A stretch of 64,000 bases of DNA from assembly GCA_035610835.1 (NCBI GenBank), contig CM069445.1:35018811-35082810 (forward strand). The letters run 5' to 3'. Shown in pieces: positions 13,501 through 23,706 of the stretch. A program made the position numbers and the translations under genes. Each line of letters opens with the position of its first letter. Position 1 is the first letter of the stretch. The notes under the pieces were generated by a model. That model was not told the DNA's origin. It was given only the letters and a program-made list of their open reading frames with translations, and did no database searches. Source of the stretch: Ophiura sarsii (lineage: Eukaryota; Echinodermata; Ophiuroidea; Amphilepidida; Ophiuridae).

Positions 13501-16500
13501 TAGTCATTCATTTTGATCTCTCAATACCTTATAAATATTACTAAGTCTTACTGTCGTTGTACGACCTGCAGCGACTTGTACAATAGTTGTACGAATAACA
13601 GAGACACTCCCCTGTATGTACTAAAGTAATAGTATAGTTGTACGAATAAGGGAGCACGCAACTAATTAGCTCCCCATACATATTTTCCAATGCCACAGTA
13701 ATTATATTTTATGAATCTAAATTAATTAATTCATTTTGAATGCACTGGAAGGAATAGGATGCTGCCAACGGCCCAAAGATGACACTAACTGACCAACATA
13801 ACAGGGACACCAAATCAACTTTGCACACCAGTAAGCTGAAGTTAAAGATGAATTAACTGTTCAAAATGCCATTTTAAAATTTGTTGGCAGGCCATAATTG
13901 ATAAAGAAATAAGTTTGAATGAAGCAAGTTTTCCATATTGCAAACATATCAGACTATACTTTTGACCACTTTCACAAACCTAGAAATACATCAAAAAGTT
14001 AGCTTTTTAGCCTATTTTACACTAACAACTGAGTTTTTGCATTTAATATCATTACATTTTCTATTTCTTTGGCCCTGATATGTTCAAATTTACATTCCTC
14101 TCACTTTATTTTTCATTATTTGCACCATATCTAACATACATGGGGAGAAATTATCCAAAATGTGGCTGACGCGTGTTACTGGGACACCAAAATGTTGGTG
14201 TCCCCGTTACATCGGACAAACACACTTCTTAGATATTTAAGTGGTGCAGTCTGCAGTTGGTATGAAAATACAAGCTACTATAATAAAACATAGTTTGCAG
14301 TATTCAAAGACTGCTGTAAACCTTATTTCCAATAATTGATGCAGATTTCCTTTTTTTTGAGTGACCAACATAACTGGGACACCAAACTCATATTTTGAAT
14401 TAAAATGCAAAATGTGAAAAAAATTGCCATCTTCTTAGGTAGTGTTCAGAAATACTTTGGTGGGGGGGGGTTGGCCAAAACGGGGGGGGGGGGGGGGGGG
14501 GGGGGGGGGCGTCTAAAAAGTTTGAAGTCTCAAAAAGGGGGGGACTAAAAAGTTTTACCTACTCAAGAGGGGGGGTCAAAAAAGTTAGGCCAAATACTAG
14601 TCGTTAACGGGAAAAATACCAAAATTTTCTGCGCTACGCGCAAGTAAATAATGCAATATTGACATTTCTATAACAAATTATACAGATTTCCGCACGCTCC
14701 GCATACATCTTTGTAAAAACATTGTGCCGACAGCAGAATTTGTTATACAAAATGTGGCTAACCAGTGTCCATAATTTTTACTTGAGAACTGTTGATAAGG
14801 GTGATCGTCAGGGTTAAATATTTCTGCTGTATCTCTAAGGATACAGCAGAAATACTATTGCATGCTTTTGTAACATCGCGCCTAGACAATGGAAATGCTT
14901 TACTTAATGGAATAACTGAACAACAACTTAAGAAACTGCAACGTATACAGAACTCGGCTGCTCGCGTTTTAACAAAGACTCGCAAATTTGATCATATCAC
15001 ACCTACTCTGCGGAGTCTTCACTGGTTGCCTGTTCGAGAACGGATCCAATATAAAACTCTACTTCTGACATGGAAAGGTTTAAACAATATGGCACCTTCT
15101 TATATAACCGACCTTCTCTCTCCATATACTCCTACTCGCAGTCTAAGGTCATCAGAAAAGTGTTTATTATCAGTTCCACGAACAACATCCTCTTACGGTG
15201 ATCGTGCTTTTTCAACCGTTGCTCCAAAACTTTGGAACTCTTTACCCATAGATGTTCGTCAGTCAAATTCTCTCAATCGGTTTAAATCAGGACTCAAAAC
15301 ATTCTTATTCAATTCTGCGTATGACTGCTAATATCAACTGTTTTTGATTATTACATTTTGTTTGCCATGCTATTGTTATTGTTTTGTTTTGTTTTTTGTT
15401 TTTTAATATTCAATTTGTAATTTAATTTGTTTTTAGTCATATATTTTTAGCATGGAACAATTTTTTGTTTTGGATTTTGTTCAGCGCAAGTTTGTTACAT
15501 ATCATATTTTTTTCTGTGATTTTCACTGTACTGTATTGTTTTTCTTGTTGTTCATTGCGCCTTGGATTAGAACTTGTTTCTAGATAAATGGCGCATTATA
15601 AATGCTTATTTATTATTATTATTATTAAATACACATTTCCGCGCGCTACACGTTATTTTGAACGCAGTTGACCAAATTTCTGCGCGGGGGGCCAAATAGG
15701 TAGTCGTTAACGGGAAAAATACCAAAATTTTCAGCGCTAAGCGCAAGTAAATACTGCAGTATTGACATTTCTATAACAAATTATATTTGTAAAAACATTG
15801 TGCCGACAGCAGAATTTGTTAAACAAAATGTGGCTAACCAGTGTCCACAATTTTTACTTGAGAACTGTTGATAAGGGTGATTCAACAGGGTTAAATACAC
15901 ATTTCCACGCGCTACACGTGATTTTGAACGCAGTTGACCAAATTTCTGAGCGGGGGGTCAAAAAAGTTAGGCCCAATAAGTAGTCGTTAACGGGAAAAAT
16001 ACCAAAATTTTCTGCGCTATGCGCAAGTAAATACTGCAATATACATTTCTATAAAAAATTATACAGATTTCCGCACGCTCCGCGCGTGTCTTTGTGAAAA
16101 CAACGTGCAGACAGCAGGATTTGTTATACAAAATGTGACTAACCAGTGTCCACAATTTTTACTTCAGAACTGTAACTGACAGTTGGTAAGGGTGACAACA
16201 GGATACAAATTTTTGCCCGCTACGCGTGATTTTGAACTCATTTTTTCACATTTTGTACTAGTTGACCACATTTTTCGTTCTCCGCGCATATCTTTGTGAA
16301 AGTATTGTATAGATAGAAGGACTTGTATACAAAGAGTAACTTTTTACAATTGGAAAAAGAAACCGTTTTTTAAAAAGGCTATAACATGATGAATACAAAT
16401 CACCGAAAAATACAATTTGGAGGCTTGAAAGATATGTTTCAAGTGAATTTGAAATGTTGCAAATTGATTGCCAGCTATACACAGTTCTGACTGTAGTGTA

Positions 16501-18985
16501 AGCGTCATAGAACTTGAGTCAAATGTCTATCTACATCTGACAGTAGGGGAGGGGGGGGGGGGGGGTCAAAAAAGTTTTTCACCCTGTTAAAGGGGGGGGG
16601 GGGTCAGAAAAGTTTGTCAATTTGTAAAGGGGGGTCAAAAAAGTTTAGACACCGACAATTTTTTTTTGGCCAACCCCCCCACCAAAGTATTTCTGAACAC
16701 TCCCTTAGTAGTTAAAATTTATACTAAAAAGTTAATTTTAACCCAATACCCTAACTTAAAACTCGCACAGTAGCTACTAACTTATTAATAAAAGTACTCC
16801 AAATATCAGCTGGAAAACATGCCTTTTTATATGTCACATTGTTTTCCGACATTTATAAATATGCAAATGGTCACAAAATAAAAATTTGAGGGTAATGAGA
16901 AAATCTTGCTACTTCTTTTAAAGGTAGATGACCCGATCACATTCCGATTTTCAACTTGAAGTTTTCTATTCTACATGAAAGGTCATCCTTAATAAAGTCG
17001 TGTTCCAAAGTTTGAGTTGCATAGCTCTAATGGTTCTTATTTTACACGCACAAGATGCTGTGAACTGTACCCATTGAGTAGTACACAAACTATATCGGTG
17101 GTATACCACCATTCGCGGTAATTCGACGTTATTTCATTGATTTCTCCGTAATTATACCGATTTAGGCCGTCAAATTTCAGTATGATGATGAGAAAAATAC
17201 GAGCTTTCATATGATATGAAAATCTCCGTATGTTTGAAATAATTCTGTGTTACGAAAATGTGATCGGGTCATCTACCTTTAATTGCACTTACCAGGTACT
17301 CTGGTTTGATAGTAGTAAATCCATACCATCTATATATTTGTAAATCGTCAGTCTTTAAAGTGACCAACATAACTCATTTGCTGGAACACCAACGGACCCC
17401 TAATTTATGGAAATACCCATAATCAAGCTCAAATCAACCCGTTTCGTTTACAAACTTCATGTACATATTCCACACAACACATGCAACATTCGAGAGGACA
17501 GTGCCAGCTAATGTGTCGATCTGGCACCATTTTTGTGCTTGATAGGAACTATTAGGCCATGGTAATGAAAGTCTTAGATTTGCGTCCACCGCCCGCATGG
17601 TCCAAAACCTCCCGCATGAAAAACTCATTATTTGAGAAAAATTTCATTATTCGCGTAAAAACATGAAAATCCCAGCGTTTCCTGCTTTGTGAGTCGTCAG
17701 TCAGCGAAAGAACGATGTTTTCAGCCACTTCGTTCAACGACATGCATAGCGCAGCGCTAGCGATGTGAAAGAAAACGAGAAAATGCGAGATTTTAATAAA
17801 TCCAAAATGGCCGACCAGTGTAACGACACGGAAATAAAATACGATGAAAATCGGGACAAATTACACCATTTAATTAAATTTCAGAAGGAAAATAAGGGTT
17901 CAGAATGAAAAGTAAGATGGTATTTAAGTATAATTCATTGAAAGAAGTAACATAAACGTTATTTTGGTGATGGATTGGGATGGATAAAATGAAGATGTTT
18001 TCTGTGTTGGCAATACAGACGATGTATTGAGCGTTGTGTGACATCGCTACATCCACCCGCCGGCGATGCTTACATATCTACCAACAGTCACGTTCATACA
18101 CCATTAGAGAACCATGCTTGGATAAAATAATGAATAATGAATAATGAAAAACTGCCGCATGTGATTTGAAAAATGTCCGGACACAAATCTAAGACTTTCA
18201 TTACCATGGCCTTACTGTACTCAATTTTTGGCCGGAAGTGGATTACTATACTGAATTAGTTGTGTGCGTCCATAACAGCGATATTCCGCTAATTCGTACA
18301 ACAGTTGCATTGCAGGCTGACACTAGTGACAGTGACAGTAGTACAGTCAGTAGTGACACTGACAGCAAAACAATTTTGTTTGTTTGTTTGTTTTGTTTGA
18401 TCCTCCCTAACGGAACTCGGCAGGAACGACCTTCGTCGCTATTTCGCCAAGCTGACCATTACTGGCCAGTATCGTTACATACAAATTTTACGTCTATTTG
18501 GAAACATCATAAAGGATGCTCCTTTTTTGGACGTTACAATGATTGCTCTTGGAGTTTATGACAATCGCTTGAGATGGGATTCGAACCCACAACCTTTCGA
18601 TTGCAGGTCTGATGCTCTAGCCATTGCGCCACGACACTCACAATTATTGCTGCCTTTTTAGTTTTTGGCTCTTGTTGTGATTTATTACGTAGGCCTATAT
18701 GAGACCTATTTTATAAGGATATTGCACGTTTTATACACAAAGGAAATACACTATTAATGAATTATATTAAGTAGCCTAGCATCATTCTATTTCTACTATA
18801 TTCATTGGACTAATTTCAAAAACTAAATATGTTTCCAATGACAATGTTAAAAGGCTGCCGAATTCTACAGTCTACCGTTCGAGACAGAAAAGGAAAACGG
18901 TCCAAATGTGTATAATATGACATAATAATGTACAATTATATTTTCAATGTAAACCTTACCCACTAGGGCTCCTCCTGTGCTCCAT
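10421..18985 (-). CDS. RYBP: RYBP/YAF2 family protein, variant Polycomb complex subunit (four coding exons)
   Basis: Joined on the minus strand as 18985-18960, 12677-12549, 11056-10850 and 10577-10421, the exons give 519 nt, or 172 residues plus TGA; vertebrate YAF2 is about 180 and RYBP about 228. All three introns are GT..AG and phases agree. Residues 24-43 form a RanBP2/NZF zinc finger (W24, C26, C29, C40, C43). TRKPRIN.QLVAQQ at about 51-64 and [10 protein letters not shown] followed by the [12 protein letters not shown] strand at about 121-149 are RYBP/YAF2 signatures; the latter is the region that binds RING1B in vertebrates. The family bridges RING1 and other PRC1 members in the nucleus. 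Between them lies a Ser/Thr-rich linker (about 80-118) in place of the Lys/Glu-rich linker of vertebrates. The start was chosen by alignment and a good Kozak context (A at -3, G at +4); an in-frame ATG 33 nt upstream is in poorer context. Confidence 0.93.
10850..11056 (-). CDS. RYBP: RYBP/YAF2 exon 3 (KPRIN motif and Ser/Thr linker)
   Basis: Acceptor TATACACAG precedes 11056 and donor GTAATT follows 10850. The first base completes the Arg codon begun in exon 2. The Ser/Thr stretch is built from AGT/AGC/ACC codons and may vary in length. Confidence 0.92.
11550..11626. repeat. Perfect 29-bp hairpin in RYBP intron 2
   Basis: ACACTGCAAATTATGAGCG continues for 29 bp and is mirrored exactly after a spacer of about 19 nt. 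It is either a miniature palindromic element or the residue of one; it would also form a strong stem if transcribed. Confidence 0.8.
12549..12677 (-). CDS. RYBP: RYBP/YAF2 exon 2 (NZF zinc finger)
   Basis: Acceptor ACTTGCAG precedes 12677; donor GTAATG follows 12549. It encodes a basic Ser/Arg segment and then [10 protein letters not shown]...[11 protein letters not shown], the complete C4 zinc finger of the family. Confidence 0.93.
13219..13320. repeat. 41-bp direct repeat, about 2.5 copies, in RYBP intron 1
   Basis: TTATTCGTTC or TTATTCGTAC starts at 13219, 13260 and 13301. A segment of the unit, TACGAATTAGCGGAATATCG, recurs in inverted orientation at about 18275-18312, and related GTTGTACGAATAA words occur near 13590 and 13640. 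Confidence 0.7.
14821..15631 (+). mobile_element. CR1/L2-like LINE 3' fragment, 5'-truncated
   Basis: The insert has a 3' tail of TTATTATTATT (about 15609-15627) and the GGCGCATTATAAATGC ending common in CR1/L2-like LINEs. TTAAATA at 14814-14820 and 15625-15631 looks like the target duplication. The unoccupied sequence GGGTTAAATACAC is preserved in the next tandem unit near 15889. At the 5' end TTTCTGCTGTATC (14821-14833) is the inverted copy of GATACAGCAGAAA (14840-14852), a small 5' inversion. Confidence 0.85.
14840..15331 (+). pseudogene. LINE ORF2 C-terminal fragment
   Basis: The frame encodes the post-RT C-terminal region of a CR1/L2-type ORF2: [54 protein letters not shown] and APKLWNSLP...[10 protein letters not shown], ending in TAA. 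It is open, so the copy is fairly young, but the endonuclease and RT palm are absent and it cannot act alone. The first ~16 codons before residue KDTAEI come from the flank and the small inversion. Confidence 0.9.
16918..17282. repeat. TTAA-flanked MITE, family B
   Basis: TTAA then AGGTAGATGACCCGATCACA at the left is mirrored by TGTGATCGGGTCATCTACCT then TTAA at the right, a perfect inverted repeat of about 22 bp. TTAA on both sides fits piggyBac/Kolobok targeting. It is distinct from family A in its end sequence and lies in RYBP intron 1. Confidence 0.85.
17555..18211. mobile_element. Harbinger-like non-autonomous element, 657 bp
   Basis: GGCCATGGTAATGAAAGTCT, extending to about 35 bp, is mirrored at the right end (AGACTTTCATTACCATGGCC). 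TTA lies immediately outside both ends (17552-17554 and 18212-18214). GGCC ends with a 3-bp TTA duplication fit PIF/Harbinger. The interior has no long reading frame. Confidence 0.82.
18373..18638 (-). mobile_element. tRNA-derived SINE
   Basis: On the minus strand the head contains an A-box-like TGGCGCAATGG (about 18620-18630) and a B box GGTTCGAATCC (about 18577-18588). The low-coordinate end is an A/C-rich tail read as AAACAAACAAACAAACAAAA. The anticodon arm does not pair, so it is not a working tRNA gene. The same GAAAGGTTGTGGGTTCGA block recurs in the heads at 61.5 and 62.85 kb. Confidence 0.75.
18960..18985 (-). CDS. RYBP: RYBP/YAF2 exon 1 (N terminus)
   Basis: Encodes MEHRRSPS plus two bases of Gly, ending at donor [19 protein letters not shown] aligns with the vertebrate MGDKKSPTRPKR start, which supports this remote exon 6.3 kb upstream of exon 2. 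The split codon GG|A is in phase with exon 2. Confidence 0.8.
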
Positions 18986-19018
18986 ACTTCCCCCGCGTCG
19001 GCTGTGGTGGTCTCGCAT

Positions 19019-19828
19019 TGGAGCAGTTTTTGCGGTCAGAAAACCCGGCAGAAACGAAAGTATCAGAATTCCACAGCCTTTACTCATGTAGTCACATGTT
19101 GCTTTTAAACCAATTATATCAGCGTATTTCTTAGTCTGTGTCTCACTACGGTGCGTTTTTCGAGAGGGGGCCCAGACAGGGCTGCATACAAATTACTTCT
19201 TCTTCGTCTTCTTCTTCTTTCAGGTTATGATGCGCCGGTGCAGTGTTTGTTCTACAATTTGTTATTATATTGTCTATTGTGAGTTGATAAACTATATCAT
19301 ACACAAAAATCGCAGTCATATATATTACACATATTCAACGAGGGCTCGCAACCCAATGTAGTTTGAATTGTAAACATTGACATATGGCCCAACCATCTCT
19401 AGATATGTCATGTAAATGACAAACCTAAAACAATCAAAACAATGACCAATGTTTTGATATACTTCCAATGTGTTGATTTGCCTATGTTTTAACATTGTGG
19501 CTAGTAGACAGGTATTTTGGGAGGACCTGATAATTAAACATCAACAAGTGACATATCTATACATATGTGTAAGTGGTCTCAACTTGGCAAGACAGCTATA
19601 CGGTGGCTGAATGGGAGACATATATATATGTCAGATTTGATGGGAGGGAAAGGAAGGGGTGACAATTTAAAAAAAGCGGGTCAATCGGGCACGTAGAACA
19701 ACATGGTGTCTTTTTTCGTCCCCTAATTGGATTTGTTGATAGACAATTTTTTAGCAAATCGTATCCGTCATCCATTTTTTTATTACCATTGGTTGTCAAA
19801 AAGGATTTTGATTTTATGATTTTCAGAA
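19019..19828. other. Upstream of the RYBP gene; no gene recognised
   Basis: The first 120 bp beyond the RYBP start are richer in CpG than the surroundings, as expected for a 5' UTR or promoter, but I see no definite TATA box or initiator. A (TCTTCT)n-like patch lies near 19197-19220. Confidence 0.35.
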
Positions 19829-19945
19829 ACTTTTCCCAACTTTCAAAGTCTATCTCAAGGATTACCCGACCAATACTCGGCATGTTTGTACTTATTCTAA
19901 TGTATTTCTCATGGTGATTCAAATATGTTGATGAATTTTAATAAT
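19829..19945 (-). repeat. Partial copy of TTAA MITE family A
   Basis: The stretch from TCTATCTCAAGGATTAC through GGCATGTTTGTACTTATT to ATTTCTCATGGTGATTC matches the interior of family A in inverted orientation, without recognisable TTAA ends. The unrelated sequence around it suggests truncation. Confidence 0.7.
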
Positions 19946-19969
19946 CTTGAGTAGGCGAAGCCACCAAAC

Positions 19970-20262
19970 AAACAAAGTGGTGTATGATGACATCCACCCC
20001 TACCCTGTAAGTCACTTTGAGAAAGAGGCAGTTTGCGGGCACTGCTGGGACCAGCCTATCTCCCACTTGATGTTCTGGATTCCTAAATATGGCCATGATT
20101 CTAATTGTGGCAGGAAAAACACCACATATCCTGACAGCATTGCAAAGGACATGGGTCGACCTAACAGTGATATTCCACAGCTCGATGAATAAAGCAACAT
20201 GGGATAATAATTGTCAGCTGCTTCCACTGTTCCGTCCAAGGACGACCAATGATAATGCTTAC
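19970..20262 (+). pseudogene. LINE ORF2 C-terminal fragment
   Basis: Plus-strand frame gives FEKEAVCGHCWDQPISHLM, GRKNTTYPDSIAKDMG and D.PQLDE, then in a shifted frame a PRTTND ending. This is the C-terminal block downstream of the RT domain in many LINE ORF2 proteins (GHC.R...QPIS.L..W.P..G...RGR...Y.D.). A nearby minus-strand LINE (21740-22310) carries the same block. The fragment is frameshifted and lacks the RT. Confidence 0.7.
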
Positions 20263-20299
20263 TTTTTATCGTTATTTCGTCAGCTCTCAATTAATTAAA

Positions 20300-21020
20300 C
20301 TCGATCTACTAATTTGTCATTATCAAACATAATATCAATTTTAAAAGTGTCATTTGACTACGACCCAAGAAATGACCCAAGAAATGATCCAAAAGACTAC
20401 GAACTCATCTGGTTCACAGTAGCTCTGAAATCTCAAAAGCTACTGATTGCCGCTGTTTACAGAACACCTAGTGATAGCAGTGATGTCATCGACTACCTGG
20501 ACTCAAACACTCTTCGAAAAATGAGCACACTTGGAGCCGACTGACTGGTTAGGAAGTCGCACCACTGATCAGGCTGATGCAGCTAGGCGACGCACCCTTT
20601 AACTAGCTAACACTCTAGGATTACAACAGATCGTCAAAGAGCCCACTTGATTGCTGGACTAAATCCTGAACCTTGTCATGAACTCATGATTGATCTGCCA
20701 CCAACTCCAACCACATCTGCTCTGCTAGACTCGGTACCTCAGACCACAACCCTGTGCTGGTGTGCTTAGATGTTCCAGTATACAGAGACAAACCACACAG
20801 GATGAAAGTCTGGAGATACGATAAGGCCGATTATTGGGGATTAAGAGGTCACCTTGCTTCCACAAACTGGTCAAGTGTATTCCAGAAGAAAGATCCTGAA
20901 ACTGCTTGCACAGCTGTTTCCTTATGGAACAGTCTTCCAGACGATGTTGTTGGCAACATTTCAGCGGCTGGAATTCAGGCTTTCAAGTGCCGTGTGCACA
21001 GACATCTCCTCTCCTAGTCT
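20300..21020 (+). pseudogene. LINE remnant: endonuclease segment joined to the C-terminal tail
   Basis: Residues from 20314 on (YELIWFTVALKSQKLLIAAV then YRTPSD...DYLD) match the middle of an apurinic-like LINE endonuclease. After several stops and frame changes, about 20740-20850 encodes SDHNPVLVCLDVP, the endonuclease C-terminal motif. It runs without interruption into VSLWNSLPDDVVG...FKCRVHRHLLS and a stop, the extreme C terminus of such ORF2 proteins. The whole reverse transcriptase is missing from between them. Confidence 0.75.
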
Positions 21021-21739
21021 TTTAACTTGTCATAGCCTTCATGATCATACTCTTTCATGATACCCTTCATTCAGGTCCTTTCAACACCTGACATTAGCAT
21101 GGTGGTCATGGGTTAAGTGTTAGTAGGTTAATGCTTGTGTAACCGGTACGTCGCCGTGTTACAGTGAAAACAATAAATTTAAATGAGGCAAACTTTACTA
21201 AACAACAGCGTCGAAGCTGTTCAACAATGAATCTATTATCACACTACTTAACTCAGGAATTATTCGTATTACACTTCATTAACAGAACAAGGGGACAAAT
21301 CTTTACCAAGGTGTTAGGTTTTATTTTCAGAAAACCGAAAACAAAAATAAACCAGTACAATAATGTAATGATACAATGATGTCAATAACAACGTAAAACA
21401 ATCAAACAATACAAATTACAATGGTCGTATCCTCTGGATGACGATACAAAATACAACGATGGACAAGTTCCGGTCTTCAATGTTCTTTTGGAGTATCTCA
21501 ATCCACCACGACGCGTCTGTTGCAGTTGGCCAACTGTTCTCGCAGATTAGCGTGCGCAGTCCAGGATGATCCAATCCAATCGATAATGATGCCCAGTCCA
21601 ACCTCCAGAGATAATCGGAAGATCCTCAAGTTGGGCTGTGGCAAAAATCAGAAGAGCATGGAAAAACACTTCAAAGTAATAACAGTTGTAAACTGGAATT
21701 ATTCTCTTATAATATTAAATTCTGGATGAATTTTAGCAG

Positions 21740-22310
21740 AGCTGAAGTCATCATCATCATCATCATCATTGGTTGTCGTGGACGAAACGGAGGAAGCAAT
21801 CGCAACGTACTGGGCCCAGACTTTCCTGTCATTCATGAGTTGGCGGATCTCTGAAGGATCCAAACCCACATCATTCCTGACAGTATCAGAATACTGAAGG
21901 TGTCTTCTGCCTCTGTTAGCTTTCCCACCAGGAGGGGTCCAGAAAATTAGACGGGAGATAGGCTGGTTGGTTGTTCGCATGCAGTGGCCAGCGAAACATA
22001 AACGGCGCTGCCTGATTATTGATGTTATAGGGGATATCACCATATACCACGCTGTTTGGGATGTGATCCCTCCAACTGATGTCAAATATTCTACGAGCTT
22101 CTACGTAACAGTTGAGTATAAAATCCATTGATTCTGTCTTCAATTTTCCTGCTGATAGTCCATGTTTCGGAGCCGTACAACAAAATGCTTTCTACGCAGG
22201 CTTTGAAGAATCTGATTTTTGTCGTTCTTTCGAGATCAGATTTCCAGAGCTGAAGTACCATGGTCTTCTCTCCAAAAACATTGAGATGAAACTGACCATG
22301 AGTTAATCAA
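21740..22310 (-). pseudogene. LINE reverse transcriptase C-terminal fragment, frameshifted
   Basis: Read on the minus strand from 22310: VFGEKTMVLQLWKSDLERTT, SILLYGSETWTISRKIEDRI, then after a frame change (about 22095) IFDISWRDHIPNSVVYGDIP, then after another (about 22030) RQRRLCFAGHCMRTTNQPIS...GRRHLQYSDTVRNDVG. This is the region after the RT palm. It ends in a (GAT)n tail, seen as (TCA)n at about 21747-21768, the likely 3' end of the element. Confidence 0.85.
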
Positions 22311-23706
22311 TCAATTAACTCATTATAATAATCATGAATCAGCAATCTAATTTCTAAGAAGCTATTCATATTCCCATATTAAAAGATGATGGCTTTCTAC
22401 TGAAGAACCGTGAATCGTTGCAAAATCATAAATCATGAAATTGATCAATAGTTGACAACATTGTATAAAGACAATTATAAGTGGCTACTAATTAATAAAC
22501 ACAATTAATTAGTTCAGTAGTAAACAATAGTTTAAAACAACATCAAATGTACCATTTGAACGATAATGCTTAATTAGATCAATCCTTGTTCTACTACATT
22601 CACCAAGAACAATAATAGTATCTTAAATAATAGTGCATATCCGGTCACCGACCTTTGTAAATTCATTCATAAATCGGGCATTATGGCGTAACAAAGAAAA
22701 GGATAAAACCTCAGGGACAGATAGTTGGTCAAAACATTAAACAGCCTCATGCACGAGGTCAACTCAAGAATGAGAGGTTAAAGTAATTCATTGGACTGTG
22801 GTGATGGGGATGAGAGTGAGCATTAAGGTCATCTTTTGAGACATTTGAAAGATGACTTTGGATATAATACCACATTGGATATAATACAAACAATTTAGGG
22901 GGCCCAATTTTCCCGATTGTTACACTTGGTTGGGGAGACGGTGGATGGTCCTGTAAAGCATGTAGCCAGCTGGGCTGGTGATACGGCCACGCCCCAATAG
23001 GTGACAACAGGCAGCTCCTGGTAGATTTAGTTCCTAAGTTTGTTGTGTAGGTTCTCTTGATGCCCACCAGACCTCCAGATATTATTATTTTTCTTTTATT
23101 TATATTTTGATGATGTTCTCTATGTTTGGGCTTTTATCTTATTTTTATGTCACTTTCATTGGCATTTTTAACCTCTGCCTATTTGTGTTTCTTGTGTTAT
23201 ACATATTTTCTGAGTTGCAGTGAACTAATTGATTGGCATTTCAGAGCTCTCTGTCGAGAGTTATCAGTTTGATTTTAGAGTTATCACTCAGTTCATAAAC
23301 CTTGTCAATGTCTGTTGGTCTGTTCTGTTTGCTCTTTATAATATTTAAAAATAAAATAAAAATATGGAACATAACTGTGAATCGAATTATTTAATTATTT
23401 TTTTGCATACTAATTCAGGTTCTGATAAATCTGACAATTTGTAAGTGTTTCGATACTTTATTGGCGCAGTTTAGGTGAGTATCTAAGCACATATGGAAAG
23501 CTATATCCCCCAGCACTAGAAAACATTGCCGCACCCTTACATTAAAACACAGTTTCACACAAAATGAAATTTTCAAAGATGCAATAGCTTCAATTGGCAT
23601 TCTTTATCTTGTTTTATTAAATGAAACCAAAAGATAACTTCTATATAAGAAACAAGAAGAGAGGATATAATATCCAATTATGCCTTATCAGTCCCTCGTG
23701 CCTTAG
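22311..23706. other. No gene recognised
   Basis: 22880-23080 is more GC-rich and may be a worn retroelement 3' region, but I cannot place it in a family. The rest is AT-rich without features. Confidence 0.35.

Larger units (their letters stand above)
14598..16255. repeat. About 280-bp tandem repeat, three copies, first split by a LINE
   Basis: TAGTCGTTAACGGGAAAAAT begins copies at 14598, 15701 and 15981. Copies 2 and 3 are 280 bp apart. Copy 1 to copy 2 is 1103 bp because of the inserted LINE; subtracting it leaves about 290 bp. Copy 3 diverges toward its right end. Confidence 0.85.
14438..16704. mobile_element. Non-autonomous DNA element with G-rich inverted ends and TTA target duplication
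   Basis: The left end GGTAGTGTTCAGAAATACTT, continuing to GGTTGGCC, is mirrored by GGCCAACC...CTGAACACTCCC at the right for about 37 bp. TTA lies directly outside both ends (14435-14437 and 16705-16707), the 3-bp target duplication typical of PIF/Harbinger elements. Subterminal blocks on both sides consist of G runs plus TCAAAAAAGTT. The centre is a 280-bp tandem repeat interrupted by a LINE fragment. No transposase is visible. Without the LINE the element would be about 1.46 kb. Confidence 0.8.

Noticed and set aside
14482..14509. G-runs as assembly artefacts only
   Set aside because: They recur symmetrically at both ends of a TIR element with the same neighbouring words, so they belong to the element, though their exact lengths may be unreliable.
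18560..18638. tRNA gene on the minus strand
   Set aside because: No anticodon stem, and it is followed by an SINE body and A/C-rich tail.
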